Both the position numbers and the translations under genes were made by a program. The notes below the pieces were generated by a model. The model saw nothing but the letters and a program-made list of their open reading frames with translations. It was not told where the DNA came from and made no database searches. Positions 34,983 to 43,885 of a DNA stretch of 64,000 nucleotides are shown here, piece by piece. How positions within the stretch are numbered: the stretch's first letter is position 1; each line of letters starts with the position of its first letter. This DNA is from Acidobacteria bacterium Mor1 (GTDB lineage Bacteria > Acidobacteriota > Polarisedimenticolia > Polarisedimenticolales > Polarisedimenticolaceae): NCBI GenBank assembly GCA_001664505.1, contig CP011806.1, positions 3,884,815 to 3,948,814 on the forward strand, read 5' to 3'.

Positions 34983-36311
34983 ATGCTGAATGCGCTGTTC
35001 ATCATCTTCATCGTCGTCGCCTTTCTGCTGGCCGGCTGGTCCGGTGGCTTGGAAGCGGTCAACAAGGGCATCTTCGACAGTGCCAAGTCGGGGGTGTCCA
35101 TCGCCATCGGCCTGGTCGGGGCGATGGCCTTCTTCCTGGGGCTGATGAAAGCCGCCGAGCGGGCAGGGCTGATGGCCACCTTGGCCCGGGTGATCTCGCC
35201 GGTGATGCGGTTGGTCTTTCCGGGGGTGCCCGCCGGTCATCCGGCGATGAGCGCGATGATCATGAACATCGCCGCCAACATGCTGGGGTTGGCCAATGCG
35301 GCAACCCCCTTCGGCATCAAGGCGATGGAGCAGCTCGATACCCTCAACCCGCACAAGGGCCGGGCGACCGACGCCATGTGCACCTTCCTGGCGATCAACA
35401 CAGCCGGCCTGGCGCTGTTGCCGTCAGGCGTGGCGACGCTGCGGGCCTCGGTGGGCTCGCAAGATCCCTTCGGCATCTTTCTGCCGACGCTGATGGCCAG
35501 CGGTGCGGCGACGATCATCGGCATCACCGTGGCGCTCTCGGTTTCCAAGCTGCTGCGGCCAAAGGCTCCCGATGCTCCGGTTCAGGGAGCGGTCACCGAG
35601 AATCCTGGCTCCGCCGCGGCGGCCGACGGCGGAGCCGATGAGTCGGGTGACGGCGCCGACCAGACCGCTATCGAACCACCGGCGTTCAAACCGCTTCGGG
35701 TCGCGCTCGCGGTCCTGTATGCGGTGACCTTCGTCGCCCTGATCGTGCGTGACGTGGTCACCCAGTCTCCCGAGGGCCTGGCCGAGGGGGTGCGCATCGC
35801 CATGGTCTGGGCGCTTCCCGCCATCGTCTCGTTCCTGGTGGTTTACCCCTGGACCCGCGGCGTCAACGTTTACGACGCGGTGGTCGAGGGAGCCAAGGAA
35901 GGGTTCAATGTCGCCCTCAGGATCATTCCGTTCCTGGTGGCGATCCTCGTCGCGGTCGGCATGTTGCGAAACTCCGGGGCGATCGGCAGTCTCAGCGATC
36001 TGCTCGCGCCGCTGACCGCCTTCATCGGCATGCCCCCCGAGGCGTTTCCGATGGCGATCCTGCGCCCGCTATCCGGTTCCGGCGCCTACGCCATCGCCGC
36101 CGAGATCATGCAGGAACATGGCGCCGACTCGCTGATCGGTTACATGGTCAGCACCTACCAGGGAAGCACCGAGACCACTTTCTATGTGCTGGCGGTCTAC
36201 TTCGGTGCGATCCGGGTGCAGGACCCCCGTTGGGCGTTGATTCCCTGCCTGGCTGCGGATGTGGCCGGGATCCTGACGGCGACCGTGGTGGTGACCTGGT
36301 TGTTCGGCTAG
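34983..36311 (+). CDS. SpmA-SpmB fusion (nucleoside-recognition/Gate-domain membrane protein)
   Basis: 442 aa from the ATG at 34983, where the family's usual MLNA start begins (another ATG four codons upstream is possible). Multiple membrane helices fall in two halves: SpmA-like (LFPGVPAGHPAMSAMIMNIAANMLGLANAATPFGIKAMEQL, about 80-125) and SpmB-like (PLTAFIGMPPEAFPMAILRPLSGSGAYAI and STYQGSTETTFYVLAVYFGAI, about 340-425). A charged linker with low complexity joins them (about 190-230). In Firmicutes these are separate spore-maturation genes; in Gram-negatives the fused Gate-domain protein is presumably a transporter of unknown substrate. No sporulation genes are nearby. Confidence 0.88.
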   Translation: MLNALFIIFIVVAFLLAGWSGGLEAVNKGIFDSAKSGVSIAIGLVGAMAFFLGLMKAAERAGLMATLARVISPVMRLVFPGVPAGHPAMSAMIMNIAANMLGLANAATPFGIKAMEQLDTLNPHKGRATDAMCTFLAINTAGLALLPSGVATLRASVGSQDPFGIFLPTLMASGAATIIGITVALSVSKLLRPKAPDAPVQGAVTENPGSAAAADGGADESGDGADQTAIEPPAFKPLRVALAVLYAVTFVALIVRDVVTQSPEGLAEGVRIAMVWALPAIVSFLVVYPWTRGVNVYDAVVEGAKEGFNVALRIIPFLVAILVAVGMLRNSGAIGSLSDLLAPLTAFIGMPPEAFPMAILRPLSGSGAYAIAAEIMQEHGADSLIGYMVSTYQGSTETTFYVLAVYFGAIRVQDPRWALIPCLAADVAGILTATVVVTWLFG

Positions 36312-36312
36312 A

Positions 36313-36843
36313 TCAGTGCGCCTCGGTGCGCTGCATGATCTTCTGCAGCTCGCGCTGGTTCCGCCGCTCGCGGTTGTGCTCCCGGAAGAGAAAGAAGGCG
36401 TCGGCGACCAGGGCCCAGGGGGCGGCGTAGAAGCCGAGCCGATTGCGCAGCACCACGTCCTTCGCCCCTTCCTGGCTGATGTTGCGAGCGATACGGCGGA
36501 GGTTGCGCCGTTTCCACTTGCGGACGTGGGTCAGGGTCTCGACGGAGATCCGCACGGTGCTGCAGTCGGGGCAGAAGTCCAGGTCGATGGCGTCGTCGGT
36601 GCTCCGGCGCATGGCGCTGCTGCAGGCCGGGCAGCAGAGGCCCGCCTCGGCGGCGGAGACCGGCATCAGGTCCTCGAGACGCCCGGCGTCATGGATCTTC
36701 GCGGTTCTTCGCTCGACCCAGGTGTGCACGGCGAAGCGGTCGGCGAAGCCGTGGTCGCACATCCGGCAGTAGTCCAGCGGGATGCCTTCCAGCTCGGTCT
36801 CGACCAGATCCTGGCGGCATTTGGGGCAATCTCGGCTATCCAT
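36313..36843 (-). CDS. Double zinc-ribbon protein (zf-TFIIB-like)
   Basis: 176 aa, ATG at 36843 with GGGAG four bases upstream. Two Cys4 zinc ribbons: CPKC...CRMC (about 6-29, with the DYCRMCDHGF motif of the TFIIB-type zinc-ribbon family) and CPAC...CPDC (about 71-94, with LDFCPDCSTVRIS). The C-terminal 70 residues are basic and predicted helical. The role is unknown; the family is found next to many unrelated genes. It converges with the SpmA-SpmB gene, with one base between their ends. Confidence 0.8.
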   Translation of the reverse strand: MDSRDCPKCRQDLVETELEGIPLDYCRMCDHGFADRFAVHTWVERRTAKIHDAGRLEDLMPVSAAEAGLCCPACSSAMRRSTDDAIDLDFCPDCSTVRISVETLTHVRKWKRRNLRRIARNISQEGAKDVVLRNRLGFYAAPWALVADAFFLFREHNRERRNQRELQKIMQRTEAH

Positions 36844-37014
36844 CGCTCTCCCTTCCTGGCACCAAGATACGCGACCCCGGGAAGGCGGGTTCCCTATTCC
36901 CTCCTGCGGGCCCTCGATTTAGCGAGAAGGATCCTGCCCGAACGGCACCTCATACCGGTTGTCGGGCTCGAAACCGCTTCTTGCGCCCTATATTCGTCTC
37001 ACGAGGACCCTTCG

Positions 37015-37602
37015 ATGCCGTCAGAAGATCGCAAGCTGGTACGTCGCCTCCTGGCCGGAGATGAGCGTGCCTTCGATGCGTTCTTCGACGAGTACTTCCC
37101 CCGGCTCTACCGCTTCGTGCTGCGCCGCACCCAGGGGGACGAGGACGCCGCCGAGGAGATCGCCCAGGCGGCCCTCTCCCAGGCGATTCGTAAGCTGGCG
37201 ACCTATCGAGGAGAGGCGGCCCTCTTCACCTGGCTCTGCACCTTCTGCCGCTTCGAGATGTCGGCGCGCTACAGGAAGTCCAGGCGGTCTCCGGACGCGG
37301 TCGAGCTGGCCGAGGACGACCAGGAGATCCGCGCGGCGCTGGAATCCCTCTGGGCCGGCATGGAGGCGGGGCCCCACGCCGATCTGGAACGGAACGAACT
37401 GGTGCGCCGGGTTCACGCGGCGCTGGACCACCTGCCCGGCCGCTACGGGGCGGTGCTCGAATGGAAGTACATCGAAGGGATCTCCATGCGTGAGATCGCG
37501 GGCCGGCTCGGAATCGGCGAGAAGGCGGTCGAGTCCACCCTGACCCGGGCGCGCAACGCGTTCCGCCAGGCTTTCTCCGAGCTTTGCCGGGCCGGACAGT
37601 AG
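37015..37602 (+). CDS. ECF-family RNA polymerase sigma factor
   Basis: 195 aa, ATG at 37015 with GAGG eight bases upstream. Region 2 spans about 20-90 (FDAFFDEYFPRLYRFVLRRT, YRGEAALFTWLCTFCRFEM) and region 4 about 135-185 (LVRRVHAALDHLPGRYGAVLEWKYIEGISMREIAGRLGIGEKAVESTLTRAR). The order sigma - FecR-type regulator - TonB receptor, all on one strand with 14 and 24 bases between genes, indicates cell-surface signalling. A TATATT hexamer about 25 bases upstream of the start could be a -10 element. Confidence 0.93.
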   Translation: MPSEDRKLVRRLLAGDERAFDAFFDEYFPRLYRFVLRRTQGDEDAAEEIAQAALSQAIRKLATYRGEAALFTWLCTFCRFEMSARYRKSRRSPDAVELAEDDQEIRAALESLWAGMEAGPHADLERNELVRRVHAALDHLPGRYGAVLEWKYIEGISMREIAGRLGIGEKAVESTLTRARNAFRQAFSELCRAGQ

Positions 37603-37616
37603 GATCGAGGCAGACC

Positions 37617-38591
37617 ATGACGTCGAAACATCAGAAAGCCGGAGACGACCCGTTGGGCACGTTGCTCGAGATGTCCGGTGGACGCCCGGCCGTGCCCGGG
37701 GATCGCGCCGATCGGGCGCGGCGCCGGCTGCGATCCGAGTGGAGACACGAGGTCTCGAGACGCCGTCGCCGCCGTCTGTTCGGCGGTGCCCTGGCGGCCG
37801 CTGCGGCGCTTGCGGCCATGGCGTTTCTTGCGACCTGGAACTCCGGGACGGCGATCGAGCTCGCCAGAGTCGTCCGTATCCAACCGGCGCAAGGCCACAC
37901 AACGGATCTGCCCGCGGTGGGAACCGGGCTTCCCGCCGAGTCGGCAATGGAGACGGCAACAGGGGAGCGGATGGTCCTGGCGTTGAACTCGGGCCACGAG
38001 GTGCGTATCGACCAGGAGTCGACACTGCGACTGATGAAGAGCGGCCGGCTCTATCTCGAGCGCGGCGCGGTCTACGTGGTATCCGGCAGCCATGCCGGGG
38101 ATCCCGGCGCTGCAGCCAGGGTCACCATTGAAACGCCGCTGGGCCGGGTCGAGGAGATCGGAACCCGCTACGAGGTTCGCATCTCCGAGGAGGGTCGCCT
38201 GTCGGTGCGGGTCCGCGAGGGCCGGGTCGACGTACACCTCGACGAAACCATGCGTCTCGAGGCGGGGCAACGGGTGGACATCGCCGGCGACCGGGTCATG
38301 GCCGGGCGGATCGCTTCCGACGATCCGGCCTGGACGTGGAGCGTGTCTCTGGCGGCGGCGTTTCCCATCGACGGTCGCCGTCTATCCGAGTTCCTGGACC
38401 ACTCGGCCAGGGAGTTGGGGCTCGAGCTCACGTATGACCAGGACGCCCTGGCCGCGGAGGCGGAGACCATCGACCTGAGCGGGTCGATCGAAGGCATGCT
38501 GCTGGACGATGCGCTCGCCTCGGTGCTGGCCACCTGCGGGATGGAGCATCGAATCGAGGACGGCAAACTGAAGATTCACCGGACGAGTTAA
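37617..38591 (+). CDS. FecR-domain regulator with C-terminal STN-like domain
   Basis: 324 aa. An N-terminal cytoplasmic stretch (about 1-55) precedes one transmembrane helix (about 56-76; LFGGALAAAAALAAMAFLAT) and a periplasmic FecR domain (about 105-220; VRIDQESTLRLMKSGRLYLERGAVYVVSG, TPLGRVEEIGTRYEVRI). Residues about 255-324 resemble the short secretin/TonB N-terminal domain (FLDHSARELGLELTYDQDALAAE, GMLLDDALASVLATCGMEHRIEDGKLKI). It would hold or relay the neighbouring sigma factor in response to the TonB receptor. The sigma stop is 14 bases upstream. Confidence 0.88.
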   Translation: MTSKHQKAGDDPLGTLLEMSGGRPAVPGDRADRARRRLRSEWRHEVSRRRRRRLFGGALAAAAALAAMAFLATWNSGTAIELARVVRIQPAQGHTTDLPAVGTGLPAESAMETATGERMVLALNSGHEVRIDQESTLRLMKSGRLYLERGAVYVVSGSHAGDPGAAARVTIETPLGRVEEIGTRYEVRISEEGRLSVRVREGRVDVHLDETMRLEAGQRVDIAGDRVMAGRIASDDPAWTWSVSLAAAFPIDGRRLSEFLDHSARELGLELTYDQDALAAEAETIDLSGSIEGMLLDDALASVLATCGMEHRIEDGKLKIHRTS

Positions 38592-38615
38592 GCAGAGGAG
38601 CGATACCCGAGGGCC

Positions 38616-41165
38616 GTGAGCGCGAATCGCCGACCGTCGAGACGCCGCAGTCTCGCGCTGTTGCGCGTGGCGGGATCGGTCTGTCTGGTGGCCCTGCTTA
38701 TCAGCTTCGGAGCCTCGATCTGCGGTGCGCTCCTCGCCTCACCGACAAAGGGCGAGGCTTTCGAGGGCAGGCCGTTGGCCGACGTGCTTGAAGAGCTGCG
38801 GCAGGACGGTCTGGCGCTCAACTTCAGTAGCGCGCTGGTCCCTCCGGACTACGTGGTTCCCCGGGAGCCGCCGGCAGGGGAAACCCTGGATCGCCTGCGG
38901 GGGGTGCTCGCCGATGCCGGGCTGGAGCTCCGCCCGGCTCCGGGGGGCAGGAGTTGGCTGGTGGTTGCCGCCCGCCGGGACCGGGTGCTTCGGGGCAGGG
39001 TCTTCTCCACCGGCCGCAAACGACCGATCGGCGGCGCGCGGGTGTCCCTGATTGCGGCCCACGTGCAGGACGGTCGAACCCTGGAAACCCGTTCCCGGCC
39101 CGACGGCACGTTCCGCTTCGACGGTCTGGACGGCCGTCTCTACGTGCTGCAGATCGAGGCCATCGGGTTCACGTCGCGGGAACACGCGCCGGTGACCGCC
39201 GCGTCGGCAGGCTTCCCGCTGGCGATCAGCCTGGTACCCCTACCGCGCTTTGCCGCAGAGATCACCGTGACCCCCGGAGAACACTCGCTGGTTTCCTCGG
39301 CCGGTGACGGGGCGTTCCGGCTCGACCGGGAGCAGGTCGGCGTCGTGCCCTCCTACGGCGGTGATCTGACCCGGGTCCTGGGATCGGTGCCCGGGATCAC
39401 CGCGCCGGACAACTCCGCAGCCCTGAGTATTCGCGGCAGCGAGGCCGCCGACGTGGCCTTCGTGCTCGACGGACTCGAACTCTACGAACCGTTTCATCTC
39501 GCAGATTTTCAGAGCCCGTTCAGTTTCATCGACAGCAACCGGGTCGAGTCGGTCGATGTCTTGGCGGGCGGCTTCCCGGCGGAGTTCGGCGACCGCCACG
39601 GCGGCTTCATCGCCGTCGACACCCTACAACCGCTGGAGACCGCCGAGACGCAGATCCGGGTGGGGACGCTGAACTCGGCGGTTTCCCACGCCGCGCCGCT
39701 CTCCCGCGGGAGCCTGTCGGTTTCGGCCCGGCGTTGGTATCCGGATGCGGTGCGGGAGAGCACGGAGCTGGGAGACGACGAACTGAATCCGGAGTTCTCC
39801 GACGCCTACCTGCGCTACACCACCCATCTGTCGCCGGAGACCTATCTCTCGGCTCATCTGCTCTTCGCCCAGGACACCGTCGATGCCGTCGAGCCCGACG
39901 GCAACGAGGAGGTGCGTGCCGACAACGAGAGCGTCTACGCCTGGGTGCGCTCCTGGACCCGCTGGTCGGACAAGTTGTTCAGCGAGACGGTGTTCTCCGC
40001 CGGGCAACTGCGCCGCCTGCGGGAGGGGATCTCGGAGCCCGAAGACGACCCGATCCGCGTTCGCGACCAGCGCCGGGTGTACTTCTGCGGTTTGCGTCAC
40101 GATGTGCGCCGGCAGAACTCACCTCGGAACCTGACCAAGGGAGGCGTCGAGGTGCGGCCCCTCGACGCACGCTACAGCTACGCGTCGGAGCTTCCAGGAG
40201 CCCGCCAACAGATTGCCCTCGAACCGGACGGCACATCCTTCAGCGCCTACCTCTCCCATCGCGCGTCGGTGTCGCCGAGCCTGGCCCTCGAACTGGGCAT
40301 GCGCTGGGACGACCAGAACTTCGCCGGAGCGGCCCAGTGGAGTCCCAGGCTCAACGGAGTCTGGCGCAAGGGCTCCCAGGAGCTGCGCTTCGCCTTCGGG
40401 CACTACTTCCAATCCCAGCGCATCTACGAGCTGCCGCTGGAAGATGGGCAGACCTCGTTCTTCGCTCCTGAACGGTCGGTGCAGGTCGACCTGAGCTATC
40501 GGCGTGGCTGGTCCAACGGGCTGCAGTTCCGCGCCGACGCCTACCGGCGGCGGATCACCGACGTGCAGCCCCGCTTCGAGAACGTGTTCAACCCGTTGGA
40601 GCTGTTCCCCGAGACCGAGAGCGACCGCAACCTGATCGCGCCGGAGAGTGCCCGGACCGAAGGTGTGGAACTGTCGCTGCAGGCACCCTCGGACCGCTCA
40701 TGGACCTGGTGGCTCAGCTACGCCTGGTCCCGCAGCCGGGATCGAATCGCAGGCCACGACGTGCCGCGGAGTCAGGACCAGCCGCACACCCTGAAGTTGG
40801 CCCTGGCCCGCCAACGAGGCCCCTGGTCGGTAGCCCTGACCGGCACCGCCCACAGCGGTTGGCCCACGGTGCCGGCCGAGGTGGTGCAGCTCGCCGGCGG
40901 CCCGGAGCTGCGGCTGGGACCGCGCAACTCGATCCGGCATCCGACCTACGTGCGGGTCGACGGCAAGCTGGCGTACGCCCTGACGGTGAGAAACACCGCG
41001 CTCAGCTTCGAGCTCGAGGTGCTCAATCTCGCCGACCGGCAGAACGTCTGCTGCGTCGACGAGATCGAACTCGGGTTCGACGGCTCGGGCAACCCGTTCC
41101 TGATTCGCGACGTCGATACCTGGCTCGGCATCACCCCATCGTTCTCGCTCCGCATCAGTTTCTAG
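38616..41165 (+). CDS. TonB-dependent outer-membrane receptor with STN and carboxypeptidase-regulatory domains
   Basis: 849 aa, GTG start. A signal peptide (LLRVAGSVCLVALLISFGASICGALLAS) precedes an STN domain (about 50-115; GRPLADVLEELRQDGLALNFSS), a CarboxypepD_reg-like domain (about 128-200; RGRVFSTGRKRPIGGARVSLI, RPDGTFRFDGLDGRLYVLQIEAIGF), a plug (about 215-345; TVTPGEHSLVSSAGDG, LGSVPGITAPDNSAALSIRGS, VDVLAGGFPAEFGDRHGGFI) and a beta-barrel ending SFSLRISF with the terminal aromatic residue. The STN domain together with the upstream FecR-type protein implies ligand-induced transcription. Substrate unknown; no siderophore genes adjoin. Confidence 0.92.
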   Translation: MSANRRPSRRRSLALLRVAGSVCLVALLISFGASICGALLASPTKGEAFEGRPLADVLEELRQDGLALNFSSALVPPDYVVPREPPAGETLDRLRGVLADAGLELRPAPGGRSWLVVAARRDRVLRGRVFSTGRKRPIGGARVSLIAAHVQDGRTLETRSRPDGTFRFDGLDGRLYVLQIEAIGFTSREHAPVTAASAGFPLAISLVPLPRFAAEITVTPGEHSLVSSAGDGAFRLDREQVGVVPSYGGDLTRVLGSVPGITAPDNSAALSIRGSEAADVAFVLDGLELYEPFHLADFQSPFSFIDSNRVESVDVLAGGFPAEFGDRHGGFIAVDTLQPLETAETQIRVGTLNSAVSHAAPLSRGSLSVSARRWYPDAVRESTELGDDELNPEFSDAYLRYTTHLSPETYLSAHLLFAQDTVDAVEPDGNEEVRADNESVYAWVRSWTRWSDKLFSETVFSAGQLRRLREGISEPEDDPIRVRDQRRVYFCGLRHDVRRQNSPRNLTKGGVEVRPLDARYSYASELPGARQQIALEPDGTSFSAYLSHRASVSPSLALELGMRWDDQNFAGAAQWSPRLNGVWRKGSQELRFAFGHYFQSQRIYELPLEDGQTSFFAPERSVQVDLSYRRGWSNGLQFRADAYRRRITDVQPRFENVFNPLELFPETESDRNLIAPESARTEGVELSLQAPSDRSWTWWLSYAWSRSRDRIAGHDVPRSQDQPHTLKLALARQRGPWSVALTGTAHSGWPTVPAEVVQLAGGPELRLGPRNSIRHPTYVRVDGKLAYALTVRNTALSFELEVLNLADRQNVCCVDEIELGFDGSGNPFLIRDVDTWLGITPSFSLRISF

Positions 41166-41293
41166 CTGCAGGTCGCGGCGCTCGCGCGGGTGTGTGCGAA
41201 GGATCGCCGCCACCCAATCCCTCCTACGGGCTGTAGGGCGTAGCCATCTTCGGTTGCGCCGAATCCGGTTCCGTGAATCAGGAGGTATGCGAG

Positions 41294-42070
41294 ATGAAGC
41301 GAGATGACATCCGTAATGCGTTGCTCTGTGTGCTCGTCGCGACGCTGGCTGTCGCCGGCCCGGCGATGGCTGACGGCGGCGACCCCGAAGATGAGATCGA
41401 GTTCGACGTGGCGCGGATCTTCTTCGAACTGAACAACACCGACGGCGACCTCGGGATCCACGCCGAGATCGACGGCGGGCCGTGGAAGATCCTGGAGATC
41501 GAAGGTCCCAACGACTACCAGAAGATGAAGATCGCGCTCAAGTCCAACATGCGTAAGCAGGGTCTGAGCGAGCTTCGGTTCGAGAGCGCCGAGCCGACCT
41601 TCGACGAACTGGACCCGCGGGTGTTTTTCCGCCGTTTCCCCGAAGGGGAGTGGGAGATCAGCGGCGTGACCATCGACGGACTCGAAATGGAGAGCGATTC
41701 GACGGTCACTCATCTGGTACCGGCGCCGCCGGTCAACCTCGCGGTCAACGGCATGCTCGTGCCGCTGGATTGCGATGAAGGTCCCCGCCCGGTCGTCGGC
41801 GATCCCGTGGATCTGACCTGGGATGCGGTGACCCTGTCTCATCCCGATCTCGGACGGACCAACGAACCGATCGAAGTCGAGTCCTACGAGGTGGCGCTCG
41901 AGAACGAGGAGACCGGGCTCTTGATGGACTTCGTGCTGCCCGGCGACACGACAGCGCTGCGTCTGCCCGAAGGGTTGTTCGAATCCGGGGATCAGATCAA
42001 GGTCGGAGTGCTGGTCCGCGAGGTGAGCGGCAACCGTACGGGGACCGAGAGCTGCTTCGAGGTGCGCTAG
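41294..42070 (+). CDS. Secreted protein of unknown function with fibronectin-like C-terminus
   Basis: 258 aa from the ATG at 41294 with GGAGG eight bases upstream. Signal peptide (ALLCVLVATLAVAGPAMA). The mature protein is acidic and divides into an N-terminal half with IFFELNNTDGDLGIHAEIDGGPWKILEIEGPNDYQKMKIA and a C-terminal fibronectin type III-like half (VDLTWDAVT, VESYEVALENEETG, IKVGVLVREVSGNRTGTESCFEV). No catalytic motif recognised. It follows the TonB receptor after about 130 bases and may be independent. Predicted periplasmic or extracellular. Confidence 0.75.
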   Translation: MKRDDIRNALLCVLVATLAVAGPAMADGGDPEDEIEFDVARIFFELNNTDGDLGIHAEIDGGPWKILEIEGPNDYQKMKIALKSNMRKQGLSELRFESAEPTFDELDPRVFFRRFPEGEWEISGVTIDGLEMESDSTVTHLVPAPPVNLAVNGMLVPLDCDEGPRPVVGDPVDLTWDAVTLSHPDLGRTNEPIEVESYEVALENEETGLLMDFVLPGDTTALRLPEGLFESGDQIKVGVLVREVSGNRTGTESCFEVR

Positions 42071-42089
42071 CTTGGCGCGTCTTGTCGAC

Positions 42090-42126
42090 AAAAATGGGCC
42101 GCGAGCGTTGCCCCCGCTCGCGGCCC
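42090..42126 (-). terminator. Intrinsic terminator of the outer-membrane protein gene
   Basis: GGGCCGCGAGCG (42096-42107) and CGCTCGCGGCCC (42115-42126) form a perfect 12-bp stem with a seven-base loop. On the minus strand it is followed by ATTTTTG. It lies about 130 bases past the stop at 42255, and a second GGCTCCCC/GGGGAGCC hairpin (about 42136-42164) intervenes. The convergent plus-strand gene may also use the stem. Confidence 0.7.
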
Positions 42127-42254
42127 GGTCCACCGGGCTCCCCCTCGGTTCCACCCGGGGAGCCCCCTCTGACTAGTGGCGTGAGTCAGTCGGTGTACCT
42201 GTAAAGGCGTCATCCGACGGAAAAACCGGTAACCCGAGGTGCCCCGACGGCGCC

Positions 42255-42950
42255 TTAGTTGCCGAAACGGTAGCTGGCGCCGAAACGCAGCACCTGCACG
42301 TCGTCGAAGGTCACCTGGTCGGCGGGATCGTTGTCCTGGGTCAGGGTTGCGCCGGATTCGGTTTCGTCGAATCCGTAGTAGAGCGCCTCGACCCGCCAGA
42401 GCCAGCGGCCGCCCAGAGAACCCTCCAGGCCCACGCCGGCGACATAGCCCTGCCCGTCGAAGGACAGGCTGCCGGTGGCCAGGGATTCGTCGTCGAACAT
42501 GCTGAAGTCCGCCTCGGCGAGGGCAAAGCCGGCGGTGCCGTAGAAGGTCACGGTCTCGCCTGCGTAGCCCAGCCGGCCCCGCAGGCTGGAGAGCCGCTCG
42601 ATCTCGCCGCGGATGGTGTCCGAAGCGGGCCCGGGGGCCGAGGCGTCGGGCTGCGCGGCCGCGTCGCTGTCCTCGAGGTCGGCGATCGAGAGGTCCAGCT
42701 CACCACCCCAGAGCAGCGTGCCCCGGGTGGCGGCGAAGCCGACCTGGAAGCCGGCGACGGCGCCGGAGAGATCCAGACGGCCGGGATCTTCGAAGGGGTT
42801 GGTGGTCGAGCTGGTATCCAGCACGCCGCTGTATCCGGCGTCGGCGTATCCGAGGTGGCCGCCGAGATACCAGCCGGCGTCGTCGGCCCGCAGGCCGGCG
42901 CCGGGCAGCAGCAGGGTCGTCAGGACAAGGGTCCAGGTGAGGCGTTTCAT
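42255..42950 (-). CDS. OmpA-like outer-membrane beta-barrel (OMP_b-brl type)
   Basis: 231 aa with a signal peptide (MKRLTWTLVLTTLLLPGAGLRA) and an ATG at 42950 with AAAGGA upstream. Alternating beta-strand pattern starts GWYLGGHLGYADAGY and continues VAGFQVGFAATRGTLLWGGELDLSI and LSSLRGRLGYAGETVTFYGTAGFALAEADF, the usual signature of small eight-stranded surface beta-barrels, ending in VLRFGASYRFGN. No peptidoglycan-binding domain. Function unknown. Confidence 0.85.
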   Translation of the reverse strand: MKRLTWTLVLTTLLLPGAGLRADDAGWYLGGHLGYADAGYSGVLDTSSTTNPFEDPGRLDLSGAVAGFQVGFAATRGTLLWGGELDLSIADLEDSDAAAQPDASAPGPASDTIRGEIERLSSLRGRLGYAGETVTFYGTAGFALAEADFSMFDDESLATGSLSFDGQGYVAGVGLEGSLGGRWLWRVEALYYGFDETESGATLTQDNDPADQVTFDDVQVLRFGASYRFGN

Positions 42951-43056
42951 GGCGTGGTCCTTTTCCGCGACGAGCTTCGTTGCCGTCGACGATGGGCAGA
43001 CGCACGGAAACGCCGGATTTCCTCACCCGGAGGTCGAAAAACTCTCGTAGGACCGG

Positions 43057-43764
43057 CTAGAAGTTGTGGTGCAGGCTGAGCTGGATCTGGCCCTTGCCGA
43101 CGTTGTCGGTGGCCTGGTGCATGTACCCCGCCTGGACCTTCATGCCGTTCCGCAGCACGGTGCCGACGGCGCCATACAGCCGGTTGCGGTCGAAGTACTC
43201 GACGGTGCGGCCGTCGCCGATGCCCCGTTGGCCGTTGACGAAGATCTCGTTGTAGAAGGCCAGGTACCAGTCGCCTGGCTCGATGGTGGCATCGGGGCCC
43301 AGGGGTACGTCGGCGAACACGGCGTAGCGGTAGCGGGTGCGGAAGTCCTGGTTCTCGACCCAGCGTCCCTCGAAGCGGAAGCGGTGCCGCAGGTTGAGCC
43401 GCCGGGCGACCTTGTGGGGCAGCAGCGCCTCGAGGTAGGCGCGATCCTCACCGGTGGTGCTGTCGCTGGAGCCGAAGCGGCCGGTGGTGATGTTGGCGTA
43501 GCCGAAGGTCAGGAGCGCCTTGGAGTTCTCGGGCCGGTAGGTCAGGCCGCCTCGCAGCAGCAACTGCTCGAGGTCTCCCCCCAGATCCCAGTTGCGGTAC
43601 TGGGCGTCACCCTGGAAGCCCCAGGGGCCGTCCCCGATGGTGGTGCCCCAGAAATACATGTACCAGGCGCCGAGCTGGTCCTCGTCGATGGTCTGAGCGG
43701 TAGTCTGGGCCGGCGCGAAGGCGCAGATCAGAAGGGCCAGCAACAGGGCAGTACGGATACGCAC
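43057..43764 (-). CDS. DUF2490-type outer-membrane protein
   Basis: 235 aa from a GTG at 43764 (AGGAG upstream). Signal peptide (RTALLLALLICAFAPAQTTA). The mature protein has many aromatic-rich antiparallel strands: WYMYFWGTTIGDGPWGFQGDAQYRNW, RRLNLRHRFRFEGRW, TRYRYAVFADVPL, WYLAFYNEIFVN, FDRNRLYGAVGTVL, ending in IQLSLHHNF. This is the DUF2490 beta-barrel pattern. Predicted outer-membrane, role unknown. It follows the S8 peptidase terminator and precedes the OmpA-like gene by 106 bases. Confidence 0.85.
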   Translation of the reverse strand: MRIRTALLLALLICAFAPAQTTAQTIDEDQLGAWYMYFWGTTIGDGPWGFQGDAQYRNWDLGGDLEQLLLRGGLTYRPENSKALLTFGYANITTGRFGSSDSTTGEDRAYLEALLPHKVARRLNLRHRFRFEGRWVENQDFRTRYRYAVFADVPLGPDATIEPGDWYLAFYNEIFVNGQRGIGDGRTVEYFDRNRLYGAVGTVLRNGMKVQAGYMHQATDNVGKGQIQLSLHHNF

Positions 43765-43815
43765 GTCGAGATCTCCTGAGAAGGGACGCTCGATTCTAGC
43801 GGCCCCGGCAAGCAA

Positions 43816-43847
43816 ACGCCCTCCGCCGAGGAATCGACGGAGGGCGT
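43816..43847 (-). terminator. Probable terminator of the large S8 peptidase gene
   Basis: ACGCCCTCCG (43816-43825) and CGGAGGGCGT (43838-43847) form a 10-bp stem with a 12-base loop, followed on the minus strand by TTTGCTT. It lies 39 bases after the peptidase stop. Confidence 0.65.
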
Positions 43848-43885
43848 CATCGTAGCGCGATCGTTTGCCCGGCCCTAGCCGAGCC

